Origin: Gemmatimonadota bacterium
GTDB taxonomy: Bacteria > JAAXHH01
DNA length: 64,000 nucleotides
Assembly (NCBI GenBank): GCA_026705925.1
Contig: JAPOZT010000008.1
Span: forward strand, 132,217-196,216
Direction: 5' to 3'
Below, piece after piece: positions 35,761 through 43,958 of this stretch. The translations under genes were made by a program, and so were the position numbers. Under the pieces are notes generated by a model, which was given only the letters and a program-made list of their open reading frames with translations, ran no database searches and had not been told where the DNA came from. Each line of letters starts with the position of its first letter. Within the stretch, counting starts at the first letter, position 1.

Positions 35761-36915
35761 ATGTACCAACAGCTCGCCGACGATTACCTCGTTCTGGCCT
35801 CATCGCCCGATCCGGAGAAGGTGTACGCCGGTTCGCCCTCGATTGCCCGGATGGACTCCGGACGCCTGCTGGCCAGTTACGAGTGGTTTCGCCCCAGCCC
35901 GCTCAAGGAACGCGTGTCGGATCAGACCGAGGTGCTGGTCAGCGACGACGACGGCGCCACGTGGACCCTGGCGGCCCGCCTGGATTTCATCTGGGCGACG
36001 ATCTGGTCTTACGAAGACGATGCCTACCTCATCGGCAACCGCCGGAGGAGCCGGGATATCGTCATCGGCCGATCCCGCGACGGCGGCGCCAACTGGGAGG
36101 GACCCGTCACCCTCTTCGAGGGCAGGCACCACTGTGCGCCTACGCCTGTGTTGATCCACAACGGCTTCGCCTACCGGGCCTTCGAGACCTGCGACGCGCC
36201 GAGCCGCTTCGACTGGAAGTCCCTGGTGGTGGCCGGCGACCTGTCGCGCGACCTGCTCGATCCGGCGGCCTGGCGTATGTCCAACCACGTCCGGTTCCCG
36301 GGCATCCCGGACGTGCTTTCGCAACGCAGGTACCCGGAAAGCGGAGAGGACAAGGTACCTGCCGACAGTTTCCTGGAAGGCAACATCGTGCTGGTGGACG
36401 GCGAGATCCGGATGGTCATGCGCACGATCGTCGACGGCCACACGACGTCGAGCCTGGCTTCCATCGGCCGCGTCGAAGACGACGGCGAGACCCTGGACTA
36501 CCGGTTCGTCCAATTCCACCCCATGCCGGGCGCCCAGTGCAAGTTCCAGATCGTCCACGACGAACATGACGGCCTGTACTGGACCACCGTGACCCTGTCC
36601 ACCAACCCTTGGCAGGACCGGGAGCCCCTCCGCCGCATCGGCTTCAGCGGTCCCCCGGGCAACGAGCGGCGCATCCTGATGCTCATGTACAGCGTGGACG
36701 CGCTCAACTGGTTCCAGGCCGGCTGCGTGGCCATGAGCAGGAGCATGATGGAGTCCTTCAGCTACGCCTCGCAGGTCATCTCCGGAGACGATCTCCTGGT
36801 CGTCGCCCGCACTGCCCGCGGCGGCAAGAACCAGCACGACACCAACCTGATCACCCTCCACCGGCTAAAGGACTTCCGCGATCTGGCCCTGGATCTGCGG
36901 CCCGTGGACGTGTAG
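35761..36915 (+). CDS. sialidase/BNR-repeat family protein
   Basis: A 384-residue six-bladed propeller-type protein. Two Asp-boxes are clear: SDDDGATW at 61-68 and SRDGGANW at 105-112. YAGSPSIARMDSGRLLASYE near the N-terminus resembles the first sialidase strand. There is no signal peptide, so it is likely cytoplasmic, and the arginine triad of true sialidases cannot be confirmed by eye; exo-sialidase or another glycan-binding/hydrolysing function is possible. ATG with GGAGCTATTG upstream. Monocistronic from a strong promoter, in a region rich in sulfatases and sugar-acid enzymes. Confidence 0.75.
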   Translation: MYQQLADDYLVLASSPDPEKVYAGSPSIARMDSGRLLASYEWFRPSPLKERVSDQTEVLVSDDDGATWTLAARLDFIWATIWSYEDDAYLIGNRRRSRDIVIGRSRDGGANWEGPVTLFEGRHHCAPTPVLIHNGFAYRAFETCDAPSRFDWKSLVVAGDLSRDLLDPAAWRMSNHVRFPGIPDVLSQRRYPESGEDKVPADSFLEGNIVLVDGEIRMVMRTIVDGHTTSSLASIGRVEDDGETLDYRFVQFHPMPGAQCKFQIVHDEHDGLYWTTVTLSTNPWQDREPLRRIGFSGPPGNERRILMLMYSVDALNWFQAGCVAMSRSMMESFSYASQVISGDDLLVVARTARGGKNQHDTNLITLHRLKDFRDLALDLRPVDV

Positions 36916-36940
36916 CCCGGTGATTCTCCTCAAATTATGG

Positions 36941-36969
36941 TTGACGAACATTGAAACAAACCTTATTAT
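36941..36969 (+). promoter_or_regulatory. promoter of the toxin-antitoxin operon
   Basis: TTGACG (5/6) at 36941-36946 and TATTAT (5/6) at 36964-36969 with a 17-bp spacer, followed directly by the repeat operator at 36970-36995. Confidence 0.6.
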
Positions 36970-36995
36970 ATGACCATAGACATGACCATAGTCAT
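36970..36995. promoter_or_regulatory. putative antitoxin operator (direct and inverted repeats)
   Basis: ATGACCATA occurs twice (36970-36978 and 36982-36990), and ATGAC-CATA-GTCAT at 36982-36995 is a perfect inverted repeat. The element overlaps the transcription start region of the antitoxin gene, where Phd/YefM proteins normally bind to autoregulate. Confidence 0.6.
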
Positions 36996-37016
36996 TTAAT
37001 ACCTTCCGAGGCCCAC

Positions 37017-37247
37017 ATGCCGACGATCTCGAAAAGCAAGCTCAAGGCCAACATGCTCCAGGTTTTCAGGGAGATCGAGGAATCCGGTGAGGAGTTGATC
37101 GTGACGCACAACCGGCGTCCCGTACTGCGCATCCGGCCCATTGGAACGAAGCAACCGGTTGACAGGGTATTCGAGAAACTACGCGGGAAAGTCGTCTACC
37201 ACGAGGACATCAACACGCCCACCACCGATGAATGGGATGAAGCGTAA
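37017..37247 (+). CDS. Phd/YefM-type antitoxin
   Basis: A 76-residue antitoxin: MPTISKSKLKANMLQVFREI is the N-terminal DNA-binding fold of the prevent-host-death family, followed by VTHNRRPVLRIRP and an acidic C-terminal tail (TPTTDEWDEA) that would bind the toxin. An in-frame start farther upstream (36951) would run through the operator and is rejected. The stop TAA overlaps the toxin ATG by one base (37247). Pairs with the downstream PIN protein. Confidence 0.85.
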   Translation: MPTISKSKLKANMLQVFREIEESGEELIVTHNRRPVLRIRPIGTKQPVDRVFEKLRGKVVYHEDINTPTTDEWDEA

Positions 37248-37627
37248 TGGTCGTACTGGATACGTCCTCACTGGTGTTCTGGACGCTGGATCCCGGCCGC
37301 TTGTCCAAGACCGCCGAACAGACCATCGCACAGGCCGATCGCGTAGGCGTCAGTTCGATATCGATCTGGGAGATCGGCATCAATGTAGAACGGGGCAGGC
37401 TTGTATTGCCACTGTCCGGCGCGGAATACCTGGAAAACCTGGAACAAACCAGTCGGGTGGAAATACTGCCGGTGGATCTGAGTACCTGGATCAGGAATCT
37501 GCAACTGGACTGGAATCACCGGGATCCTGTGGACCGGACGATCGTAGCCACGGCGTCTCTGCACAACTGCCCGCTTGTGACATCGGACAGCGTGCTCCGC
37601 AGTTTCTACGAGAAGGCTGTCTGGTAA
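37247..37627 (+). CDS. VapC-like PIN-domain toxin
   Basis: A 126-residue PIN ribonuclease. Acidic metal ligands are D5 (VVLDTSSL), E42 (SIWEIGI), D93 (HRDPVDR, with D96) and D114 (TSDSVL), the standard four-residue PIN site. Such toxins cleave tRNA or rRNA and are held inactive by the antitoxin. Overlaps the antitoxin stop by one base, so translation is coupled. The Phd-type antitoxin with a PIN toxin is a common hybrid pair. Confidence 0.85.
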   Translation: MVVLDTSSLVFWTLDPGRLSKTAEQTIAQADRVGVSSISIWEIGINVERGRLVLPLSGAEYLENLEQTSRVEILPVDLSTWIRNLQLDWNHRDPVDRTIVATASLHNCPLVTSDSVLRSFYEKAVW

Positions 37628-37671
37628 GGACCGCGGCCGGGTAACGCAGTCACTGTCACCTTCTGGCAGCC

Positions 37672-38214
37672 TCACCCCGGCGCCGGCGCTACGTGTTCCA
37701 ACCCGAACGCTGCCCGAAGGCGGTCCATTTCCCCATTCAGTAAATCAGGATCGGACGTATCGGCGGGCATGCGCCGAAGCAATCGGTCGGAAGCCTCGAA
37801 GAACCGGTCAAGTCCCGCGGGCGTGCAGATCAGCATGACGTGGACCGGATCGTCACCGTCGTTCCAGAAGGAATGGGGTTTCCATCCGGGAACCGTGACC
37901 ATCTCTCCGGCTTCGAGCACGAAGGCGCTTTCGTGAAGGAACTGGAAGGTCAACGCGCCTTTGACGACCAGGAACATCTCGATGAAGGCGTGCCGGGTGA
38001 ACACGGGCGGCGGGCTGTGGGGCGGCTCGACGGCCTCGATGACCGTGACGCGGCCTTCCGTGGCGGAACCCGGGGTCAAGACCCGGACGTTCTGGCCCAT
38101 GAGCGTCCTGAGCCAGGGGCCTCCAGGGCCTGCGTTACCACCGGGACCTCCGTTACCACCGGGACCTCCAGGACCTCCAAGATCCTCGGGGCCTTCTTTT
38201 CCGTCGCCTTTCAT
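37672..38214 (-). CDS. cupin protein with Gly/Pro-rich N-terminus
   Basis: A 180-residue single-domain cupin. Residues 11-33 are almost only Gly, Pro and Asn in GGPGGN-type units. The cupin core follows: FTRHAFIEMFLVVKGALTF (first motif), LEAGEMVTVPGWKPHSFW (second motif, H in the PHS). Function cannot be assigned. The ATG overlaps the stop of the 1567-residue permease by four bases (ATGA at 38211-38214), so it is translationally coupled to it. The glycine tract is encoded by GGACCTCC-type repeats (about 38115-38180) and probably varies in length among strains. Confidence 0.75.
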   Translation of the reverse strand: MKGDGKEGPEDLGGPGGPGGNGGPGGNAGPGGPWLRTLMGQNVRVLTPGSATEGRVTVIEAVEPPHSPPPVFTRHAFIEMFLVVKGALTFQFLHESAFVLEAGEMVTVPGWKPHSFWNDGDDPVHVMLICTPAGLDRFFEASDRLLRRMPADTSDPDLLNGEMDRLRAAFGLEHVAPAPG

Positions 38215-41200
38215 GATACCTGTCCCGCGCCACCCCCGCCACCCGCGCCGCCCACAACCACTTCACCCGCACCTCCCGCGATCATCTCCCGCCCTTCGTC
38301 CGCGTAGACCGTCTTGACCTCCTGGTCCACGGTGCGCCATACCAGGAACTGCTTGCGCAAAACATTCAGGAAACGCCGGTTGAGCCGCTGCCATGAATCC
38401 ACGTCGCCGCTCAGGCGGTAGATGTGCACCCACACCGCGTACAGGTCGTGTTCTTCCTCGGCGGGGGACGCGTGGAGGGACACGCGTTGGCTGACCCCCG
38501 TGTCGTAGGGCGCCAGCCAGGTCTTCATGCTGATTTCGTAGGTGGACGCGTCCGAAACGGATCCATTCTTCCCGGTCAACGCCACCTCGTCCGTCATGAA
38601 GCTGCCCAGGGTGCTCTCGCCGTACGACTCAAAGAACCGCGTCAGGTAGGCGCAGAGGCCGAGTGTCTCCTTCCGGCTGATGGTGAAGGGGAACTCGAAA
38701 CGCCAGTCGTCTCCCTCGGGCTCGGGGAAAGACCACTGCCGGTTGACGTCCGGCACGGCCATCTGGGAGGCCTGGCGTGCGGGGTAGATCGTCGACAGCA
38801 TGACCACTGCCATGACCATGGCCGTGGAGGCCACGGCGGAGAGGGACGAGTAGTTCAGCGTGAGCCCCGCGAGTAACTGGTACTCGGTGATGCCCCGGGC
38901 CACGGTCTGGCCGATGAGGTAGCCGGACATGCCCCCGATGACGGCGTACATGGCCGCCTCCGCCATGAAGAGCGCGCCGATATGGGCCGGCGCCAGGCCC
39001 ACGGCGCTGTACACCCCGATCTCGCTGAAGCGCTCGTAGACGGCGTTCATCATGGTGTTCAGGATGATGAGGGCGGCGACGACCATGGGGATGAACAGGT
39101 TGCCCAGGCCGGACAGGGAACTCAGGGACATGGCGCTGTACACGGCGACCTCGCCGCCGACTGAGGCCACCACAGGGATCCCCAGGCGCTGCATGAAGCG
39201 GTCCAGGCGGGTTTCGGCCGCTTCTTCCGAGGGGAACCGGACCGCCACGGACCGCAGGGATCCGCCGAGATCGTTCACGTAGGCCTGCGGCGCCAGGATC
39301 AGGTTCGCCGCGGGCAGGTGCTCGAACCGGACCATTTCCACCGGTTCTTCCTCGTAGTCCATCAGGGCGATTTCCGTGAGCAGATCGCGGCCGGTCGCCG
39401 TGTAGTCGACGGGGGTGAGTGGCTCGCCGTCCAGGTCGGTGATCCGGTCCATCACGGCCGAATCGAATACGCCGATGACCGTGAATGGCTTGCCGAATAT
39501 GCGGATTTCCTGCGGGCCGTCGGACCCTTCCGGCATCGCCGCGCCGCCCTCACCGTTCGCCGTTACCATGCCGCCGTCACCGTCCGCCGTTGCCATAACG
39601 TCGCCCCCGGCTGGCATTTCCAGACTGCTGTCCGGCATACCTAGGAGCCGCGCCATTTCGGTGGGTATGATACACACGTCGCGCTCGTCGCCTTCGAACC
39701 AGCGGCCTGACACCAGGGCCCGGTCCAGCCCGCTGACCACCCGCTCGTCCGGCATCACGCCCAGGATGCCCGATGCGTAGGTGGAATGGATGGCTCCGTC
39801 GGGACCGGCATGCTCCGCCTTGATGTAGGTTTTGACCCCGTGCGAGGCGCCGGCGTACCACGACCTCGGCACGATGGTGATGCCCCGGTCCTCGGCCTCG
39901 GTGGACCCGAACTCGGAACGCACGTACTGGTGCGTCTGCTTCTGGAGCGGCGCCCAGTTGGGGTTCCGGACGAGGAAACCCGTGTAGGCGGCTTCCGTGT
40001 CGGTGCTCACCTTCTGTATCCGGAGAAAGGTCTGCACGGAAGTGAAGGAAAGCACGGTGAAGACCAGGAGGACCAGCGTGGCGCAGGTCAAAAGCGTCCG
40101 GGCCTTGCGCTTTCGCATGTTGCCGATGCCGAGGGCGAAGGCCGTGGCCAGGGCGCTCGAGCGCCGCACGTCGGTAGCCTGGACGCTGTGGGCATGCTGC
40201 CGGACCTCTTTCATGGTCTGGCTGAACCGCTGGGAGATAAGCCAGATGACCACGGCGGCGAGGACGAAGGTCATGAAGGCGAGGAGTACGATATCGGGCG
40301 CCGTGGTGATCTGGAAGGCCGGGTGGGTGAAGCGCAGCACCCCGTAGGCCGCGAGAAAGATGCCGGCCGTGGCGCCGATCCGCTTGTAAATATTGGCGAA
40401 GCCGAAGAGCAGCCGCTCGAGGGCGTAGGCGAAGGGGATCACCAGCACCATGTAGAACAGCACGCCCTTCACGACGTCGTTGGCGGTTCCCGTCGCGTCG
40501 GGGTAAGCCCTGGACTCGTATCCCCACGCGGCCCGGGCGTACTTGATGAACCGGTCCCACTGCAGGTTCTGCCGGGCCGTTTCGGCCTGGTCCAGCAGGC
40601 GGCCCGCCTCGCGGTGGAAATCGTCCAGGCGGGTGTTGTTCACGCCCACGGACCGGAGCGCGCCGATCCGCGCCTCGTCCAGGTGCCACATGTCCTTCGC
40701 GACCTGGTAGGAAGTCAGGGGAATGGCGCCAATCCCCGAATCGAATCCGACACCCTCGGGGTTCGCTTCGTCGGCATTGGTCAGGATCAGGCGGCGGCCG
40801 AACAGGCCGGTGGACATGGTGACCTTGAACCGGCTGTCGGGCGGGGTGAAGACGACGGCCGTGTCCTCCTCGTAGGAGAACCCCGTGGTCCAGCCGGCTT
40901 CCTGGAAGGTCATGCCCCATTCCAGGGGCGGATTGCCCGATTCGTCCAGCACCACCGACTCGTTAAGCCGCGTCAGGAACCGGGGGTCCACCAGGTCGTA
41001 GAGATTGGTCGCGTCGGACCGGAAAACCACCGTGGGTTTCTCCTTGTCCACCCAGTCCATCGTGATTTCTAGCGGGTAGGCGCCTTCGCCGTAGGGACCC
41101 CGGTCCGGCGCGTAGGTGATTTCCCCCGTCTCGGGGTCCATGACGAAGCCTTCGGTCGGGTAGGTCCGGGCCGCTTCCAGTGCGGTGCTCTCGGCCACGC

Positions 41201-42914
41201 CGGTGCTGTCGGCCACGACGAAGATCTCGTTCTTCACCCCGCTGATGGTCTTGTTGTAGCGGCGGAAGCGGACCACGGCCCCGGGCTTGGGCTTGCTCGG
41301 GATGTAGTCTTCCCGGGGATCGAATTCGACCACCCGGATGCGGCCCCGCACGAAACGGTCCTCGAGCTGCATCTTGAAATCCGGAAAGAGCATGGCGTCG
41401 CTGACGGCCCGGCCGAACAGTTCCGCAAGCAGCACGGTCTGGGTATATACGTTGCGTATGTTCACCCGGTCGATCTCGTCGATGGGCGTGTCCACGTATT
41501 CCCGCACGTCGAAAACGGTGGCGAAGGTCAGGGCGGGAAACCCCGTCCAGAAGACCAGCTCCGCGTCGAGGGCGATATTGCCCGCGGGGAAGAACTCCGT
41601 GCTCAGGATGCCCTGAGACGGCGTGATGACGTTCATCAACGCGTCGTTCGGGAAAAAGCCGCGACGGATCACTTCGTCCGCGTACCCCATGAAGGTACGG
41701 CCGAAGGGCGTGAAGAACCGTTGTTTCTCGAAGGAGTTCCCGGCGAAGAGGATGCCGGCGTAGGCGACTCCGATCTGGTCTCGCGCGCTGGAGAGATCGA
41801 TACCGGCGAAGAGCTTCATGTCGATCGGTTCTTCAATCTGATCCGCGAAATAGGCCGTCTTGCGTGTATGGCGGTTCGTGAAGTCGTCCACGCCGCTCAG
41901 GGACAGAAAATGCCCCGAGGTCGCCAGGAAGTACACGGTGCGGGCCGGCGGGTGGGCGGCGAAGTACCGGGCGATCTCCAGGAGCGCGGCTACGCCCGAA
42001 GCCTGGTTCGCGCCCGGAGACACCGCCGGCACGGGCGACATGGAGTCGTAGTAGGACTCGAGTACGATGACTTCGTCCTTCAGGACCGGGTGGGTGCCCG
42101 TGATCTTGCCCAGGACGTTGTAGGCGGGAAGGCGTTTCCAGGTCATGCGGCCCTTTGCCCGAACGGTCAAGGGGCCGTTTGCTTCAAGGTATGCGACGAG
42201 GGGCCGGGCCTCTTCCTTCGCCATCCAGAACCGGGGGAAATCCACCGGGACTTGGAGGTACTTCTCCTCGCCGTCCACCCGCGTGGTCTGGTCGGGTTCC
42301 ACGAAGATCACGGCGCCGGCGCCGAGTTGGGCGGCCCGCTGCCAGTTGACCCCGGAATTGAAGTCCATCAGGAAGACGGCGCCGGTGGGATCGATGCCAT
42401 TGAAGTCCTCCCATTCGCCGTTGCCGACATAGTGCAGCTTGCCCGTGATCCCGCCCGGCGGCGTCGTGGAGGTGCGGACCAGGTTGGGCCACACGGCGTG
42501 TATGGGGATCGTGCGGGATGCCAGGGATGCCAGGGGTGCGCCGTCGAGGACGGCCAGGGGCACGTCGTCGAGGACGGTCAGTTCGCCGCCCTCGTCGTGG
42601 GGGACGGATGCCACGAACTCCTCCAGCTCCACGTCTTCCAGGCCCATCGCCCGCATGCGGCCGGCCAGGTAGTGGGCCGCTTCGGTGGCGCCCGGGTATC
42701 CGGCCACCCGCGAGCCGAAGGACACCAGGTCGGTGATGGTCTGGCGAATCCGCGCCGAGTCTACTACGGCGGTCACCTGCCCGTCGCCGATGGGTTCGGC
42801 CAGGTATTCGACGCGCTCGCGGACACCTGACGTCTGGCACGCGGAGGCCGCGAACAGTGCGAGCAGCAGGACCGCGCCGGGAAGATGGCAGGCAAGGGTT
42901 CGTTTAAGGCACAA
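38211..42914 (-). CDS. fusion of degenerate M28 peptidase domain and FtsX-like permease
   Basis: A 1567-residue envelope protein. It begins with a signal/lipobox-like segment ending ASAC at 23-26. Residues about 50-270 contain a PA-type region and 265-480 an M28 aminopeptidase-like fold whose zinc ligands look lost: the AHYDS motif reads SYYDS (287-291), GAND reads GANQ (301-304), and the catalytic EE is replaced (SGHF at 333-336). A membrane segment follows near 815-905, then an RKARTLL-type FtsX/MacB region near 945, a large periplasmic domain, three more helices (IILNTMMNAVYERF..) and a soluble C-terminus ending in a Gly-rich run. Start is TTG at 42914 (no nearby ATG). Coupled to the cupin gene. 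Confidence 0.75.
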   Translation of the reverse strand: MCLKRTLACHLPGAVLLLALFAASACQTSGVRERVEYLAEPIGDGQVTAVVDSARIRQTITDLVSFGSRVAGYPGATEAAHYLAGRMRAMGLEDVELEEFVASVPHDEGGELTVLDDVPLAVLDGAPLASLASRTIPIHAVWPNLVRTSTTPPGGITGKLHYVGNGEWEDFNGIDPTGAVFLMDFNSGVNWQRAAQLGAGAVIFVEPDQTTRVDGEEKYLQVPVDFPRFWMAKEEARPLVAYLEANGPLTVRAKGRMTWKRLPAYNVLGKITGTHPVLKDEVIVLESYYDSMSPVPAVSPGANQASGVAALLEIARYFAAHPPARTVYFLATSGHFLSLSGVDDFTNRHTRKTAYFADQIEEPIDMKLFAGIDLSSARDQIGVAYAGILFAGNSFEKQRFFTPFGRTFMGYADEVIRRGFFPNDALMNVITPSQGILSTEFFPAGNIALDAELVFWTGFPALTFATVFDVREYVDTPIDEIDRVNIRNVYTQTVLLAELFGRAVSDAMLFPDFKMQLEDRFVRGRIRVVEFDPREDYIPSKPKPGAVVRFRRYNKTISGVKNEIFVVADSTGVAESTALEAARTYPTEGFVMDPETGEITYAPDRGPYGEGAYPLEITMDWVDKEKPTVVFRSDATNLYDLVDPRFLTRLNESVVLDESGNPPLEWGMTFQEAGWTTGFSYEEDTAVVFTPPDSRFKVTMSTGLFGRRLILTNADEANPEGVGFDSGIGAIPLTSYQVAKDMWHLDEARIGALRSVGVNNTRLDDFHREAGRLLDQAETARQNLQWDRFIKYARAAWGYESRAYPDATGTANDVVKGVLFYMVLVIPFAYALERLLFGFANIYKRIGATAGIFLAAYGVLRFTHPAFQITTAPDIVLLAFMTFVLAAVVIWLISQRFSQTMKEVRQHAHSVQATDVRRSSALATAFALGIGNMRKRKARTLLTCATLVLLVFTVLSFTSVQTFLRIQKVSTDTEAAYTGFLVRNPNWAPLQKQTHQYVRSEFGSTEAEDRGITIVPRSWYAGASHGVKTYIKAEHAGPDGAIHSTYASGILGVMPDERVVSGLDRALVSGRWFEGDERDVCIIPTEMARLLGMPDSSLEMPAGGDVMATADGDGGMVTANGEGGAAMPEGSDGPQEIRIFGKPFTVIGVFDSAVMDRITDLDGEPLTPVDYTATGRDLLTEIALMDYEEEPVEMVRFEHLPAANLILAPQAYVNDLGGSLRSVAVRFPSEEAAETRLDRFMQRLGIPVVASVGGEVAVYSAMSLSSLSGLGNLFIPMVVAALIILNTMMNAVYERFSEIGVYSAVGLAPAHIGALFMAEAAMYAVIGGMSGYLIGQTVARGITEYQLLAGLTLNYSSLSAVASTAMVMAVVMLSTIYPARQASQMAVPDVNRQWSFPEPEGDDWRFEFPFTISRKETLGLCAYLTRFFESYGESTLGSFMTDEVALTGKNGSVSDASTYEISMKTWLAPYDTGVSQRVSLHASPAEEEHDLYAVWVHIYRLSGDVDSWQRLNRRFLNVLRKQFLVWRTVDQEVKTVYADEGREMIAGGAGEVVVGGAGGGGGAGQVS

Positions 42915-43030
42915 GGTGTCTTACCGCAAGTTGGGGGTGACGAAACATCCGTAGCGCAAGCCGTATCACGGGAGCAGCCGGTCGCGTAGCGGTCGCGCTC
43001 CGCTTAGCCGGCCGGACCTTTCTCAACGCG

Positions 43031-43936
43031 TCAGACCTTCCACTTCTTCCGCATCTCCTCCATGGAAACGGTCTTCCCCTCGGTCCACGCGTAATGGGCG
43101 ACGGGGTTTTCGCCGACCCACCGATGGTCCACAGGTTCGCTGGCCAACTGGTAGCGGGTGTCGGTGCTGATGCGGAACCGGTTCGACGTGTTGTTGATGG
43201 AGCCGTGCATGGTGTACATGCCGAGGACGATCACGTCGCCCATCCGGAATTCGCTCGTCTGCCACTGGCCCCCGTACTGGTCGACCATCTCGATGGGTTC
43301 GTTGGTGAAGTGACCCGTCACGTGGTCCCGGTCCACGTCCATCTGGCCGTAGGTCTCCTTGACGGCCTCGAACTGGTGGGAGCCGGCCAGGATGACCAGG
43401 GGCCCCATGTCGTAGGTCACGTCGTCCAGGGGCGTCCACACGGTATACAGGTTCGGCGTGCCCCGGCCCATGTAGACCATATCGTAATGCGCACCGGTGT
43501 TGTCGCCCGGACCCACAGCCCGTAGCCACTTGTAGTCGAAGGTGAGGACGGGGCCGCCCAGAAACCGCTCGAAGAACCCCATAATTTCAGGGGAGTTGAC
43601 CACGGCGAGAAACTCGTCCGTGTGCGTGACCTGCTTGGCGCCGCCGAAGAAGGCCCCGCGCTTTCCGGGAGCCGCAACGCCCAGGTCGAGCGGATAGTCC
43701 GGATCGATCTGTTCGTTTGCCTGGAGATTCTCCAGCACGACCCTGCGCGCTTCCCGGACCTTATCGGGATCGTGGAGGCCGCGGATGAGCAGATAGCCGT
43801 CTTCGGCCATGCGCTCCCGCAGCGCTTCCGCGTCGTCCAGCAGTTCGTTCGCCTCGCGGAGCGTGGACAGGTACTTCCCGTCCATCAGCAACTTGTCCTT
43901 GCCCATGACCAGGTTTGATGGTTCCCGGGTGGTCAT
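43031..43936 (-). CDS. PhyH-family dioxygenase (copy 8)
   Basis: A 301-residue PhyH-like protein, longer at the N-terminus than the others. H150 and D152 (TGAHYDMVYMG) and H244 (YTMHGSINN) form the metal triad, with R253/R255 nearby. LAGSHQFEAV at 183-192 is the family turn. I start at the ATG at 43936, which has a strong GGAGGAACCA; the longer frame to 43996 does not. It lies 22 bp downstream of the tungstate/molybdate ATPase gene on the same strand, so it is probably in that operon. Confidence 0.85.
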   Translation of the reverse strand: MTTREPSNLVMGKDKLLMDGKYLSTLREANELLDDAEALRERMAEDGYLLIRGLHDPDKVREARRVVLENLQANEQIDPDYPLDLGVAAPGKRGAFFGGAKQVTHTDEFLAVVNSPEIMGFFERFLGGPVLTFDYKWLRAVGPGDNTGAHYDMVYMGRGTPNLYTVWTPLDDVTYDMGPLVILAGSHQFEAVKETYGQMDVDRDHVTGHFTNEPIEMVDQYGGQWQTSEFRMGDVIVLGMYTMHGSINNTSNRFRISTDTRYQLASEPVDHRWVGENPVAHYAWTEGKTVSMEEMRKKWKV

Positions 43937-43958
43937 TGGTTCCTCCGTGGTTGGTCGT

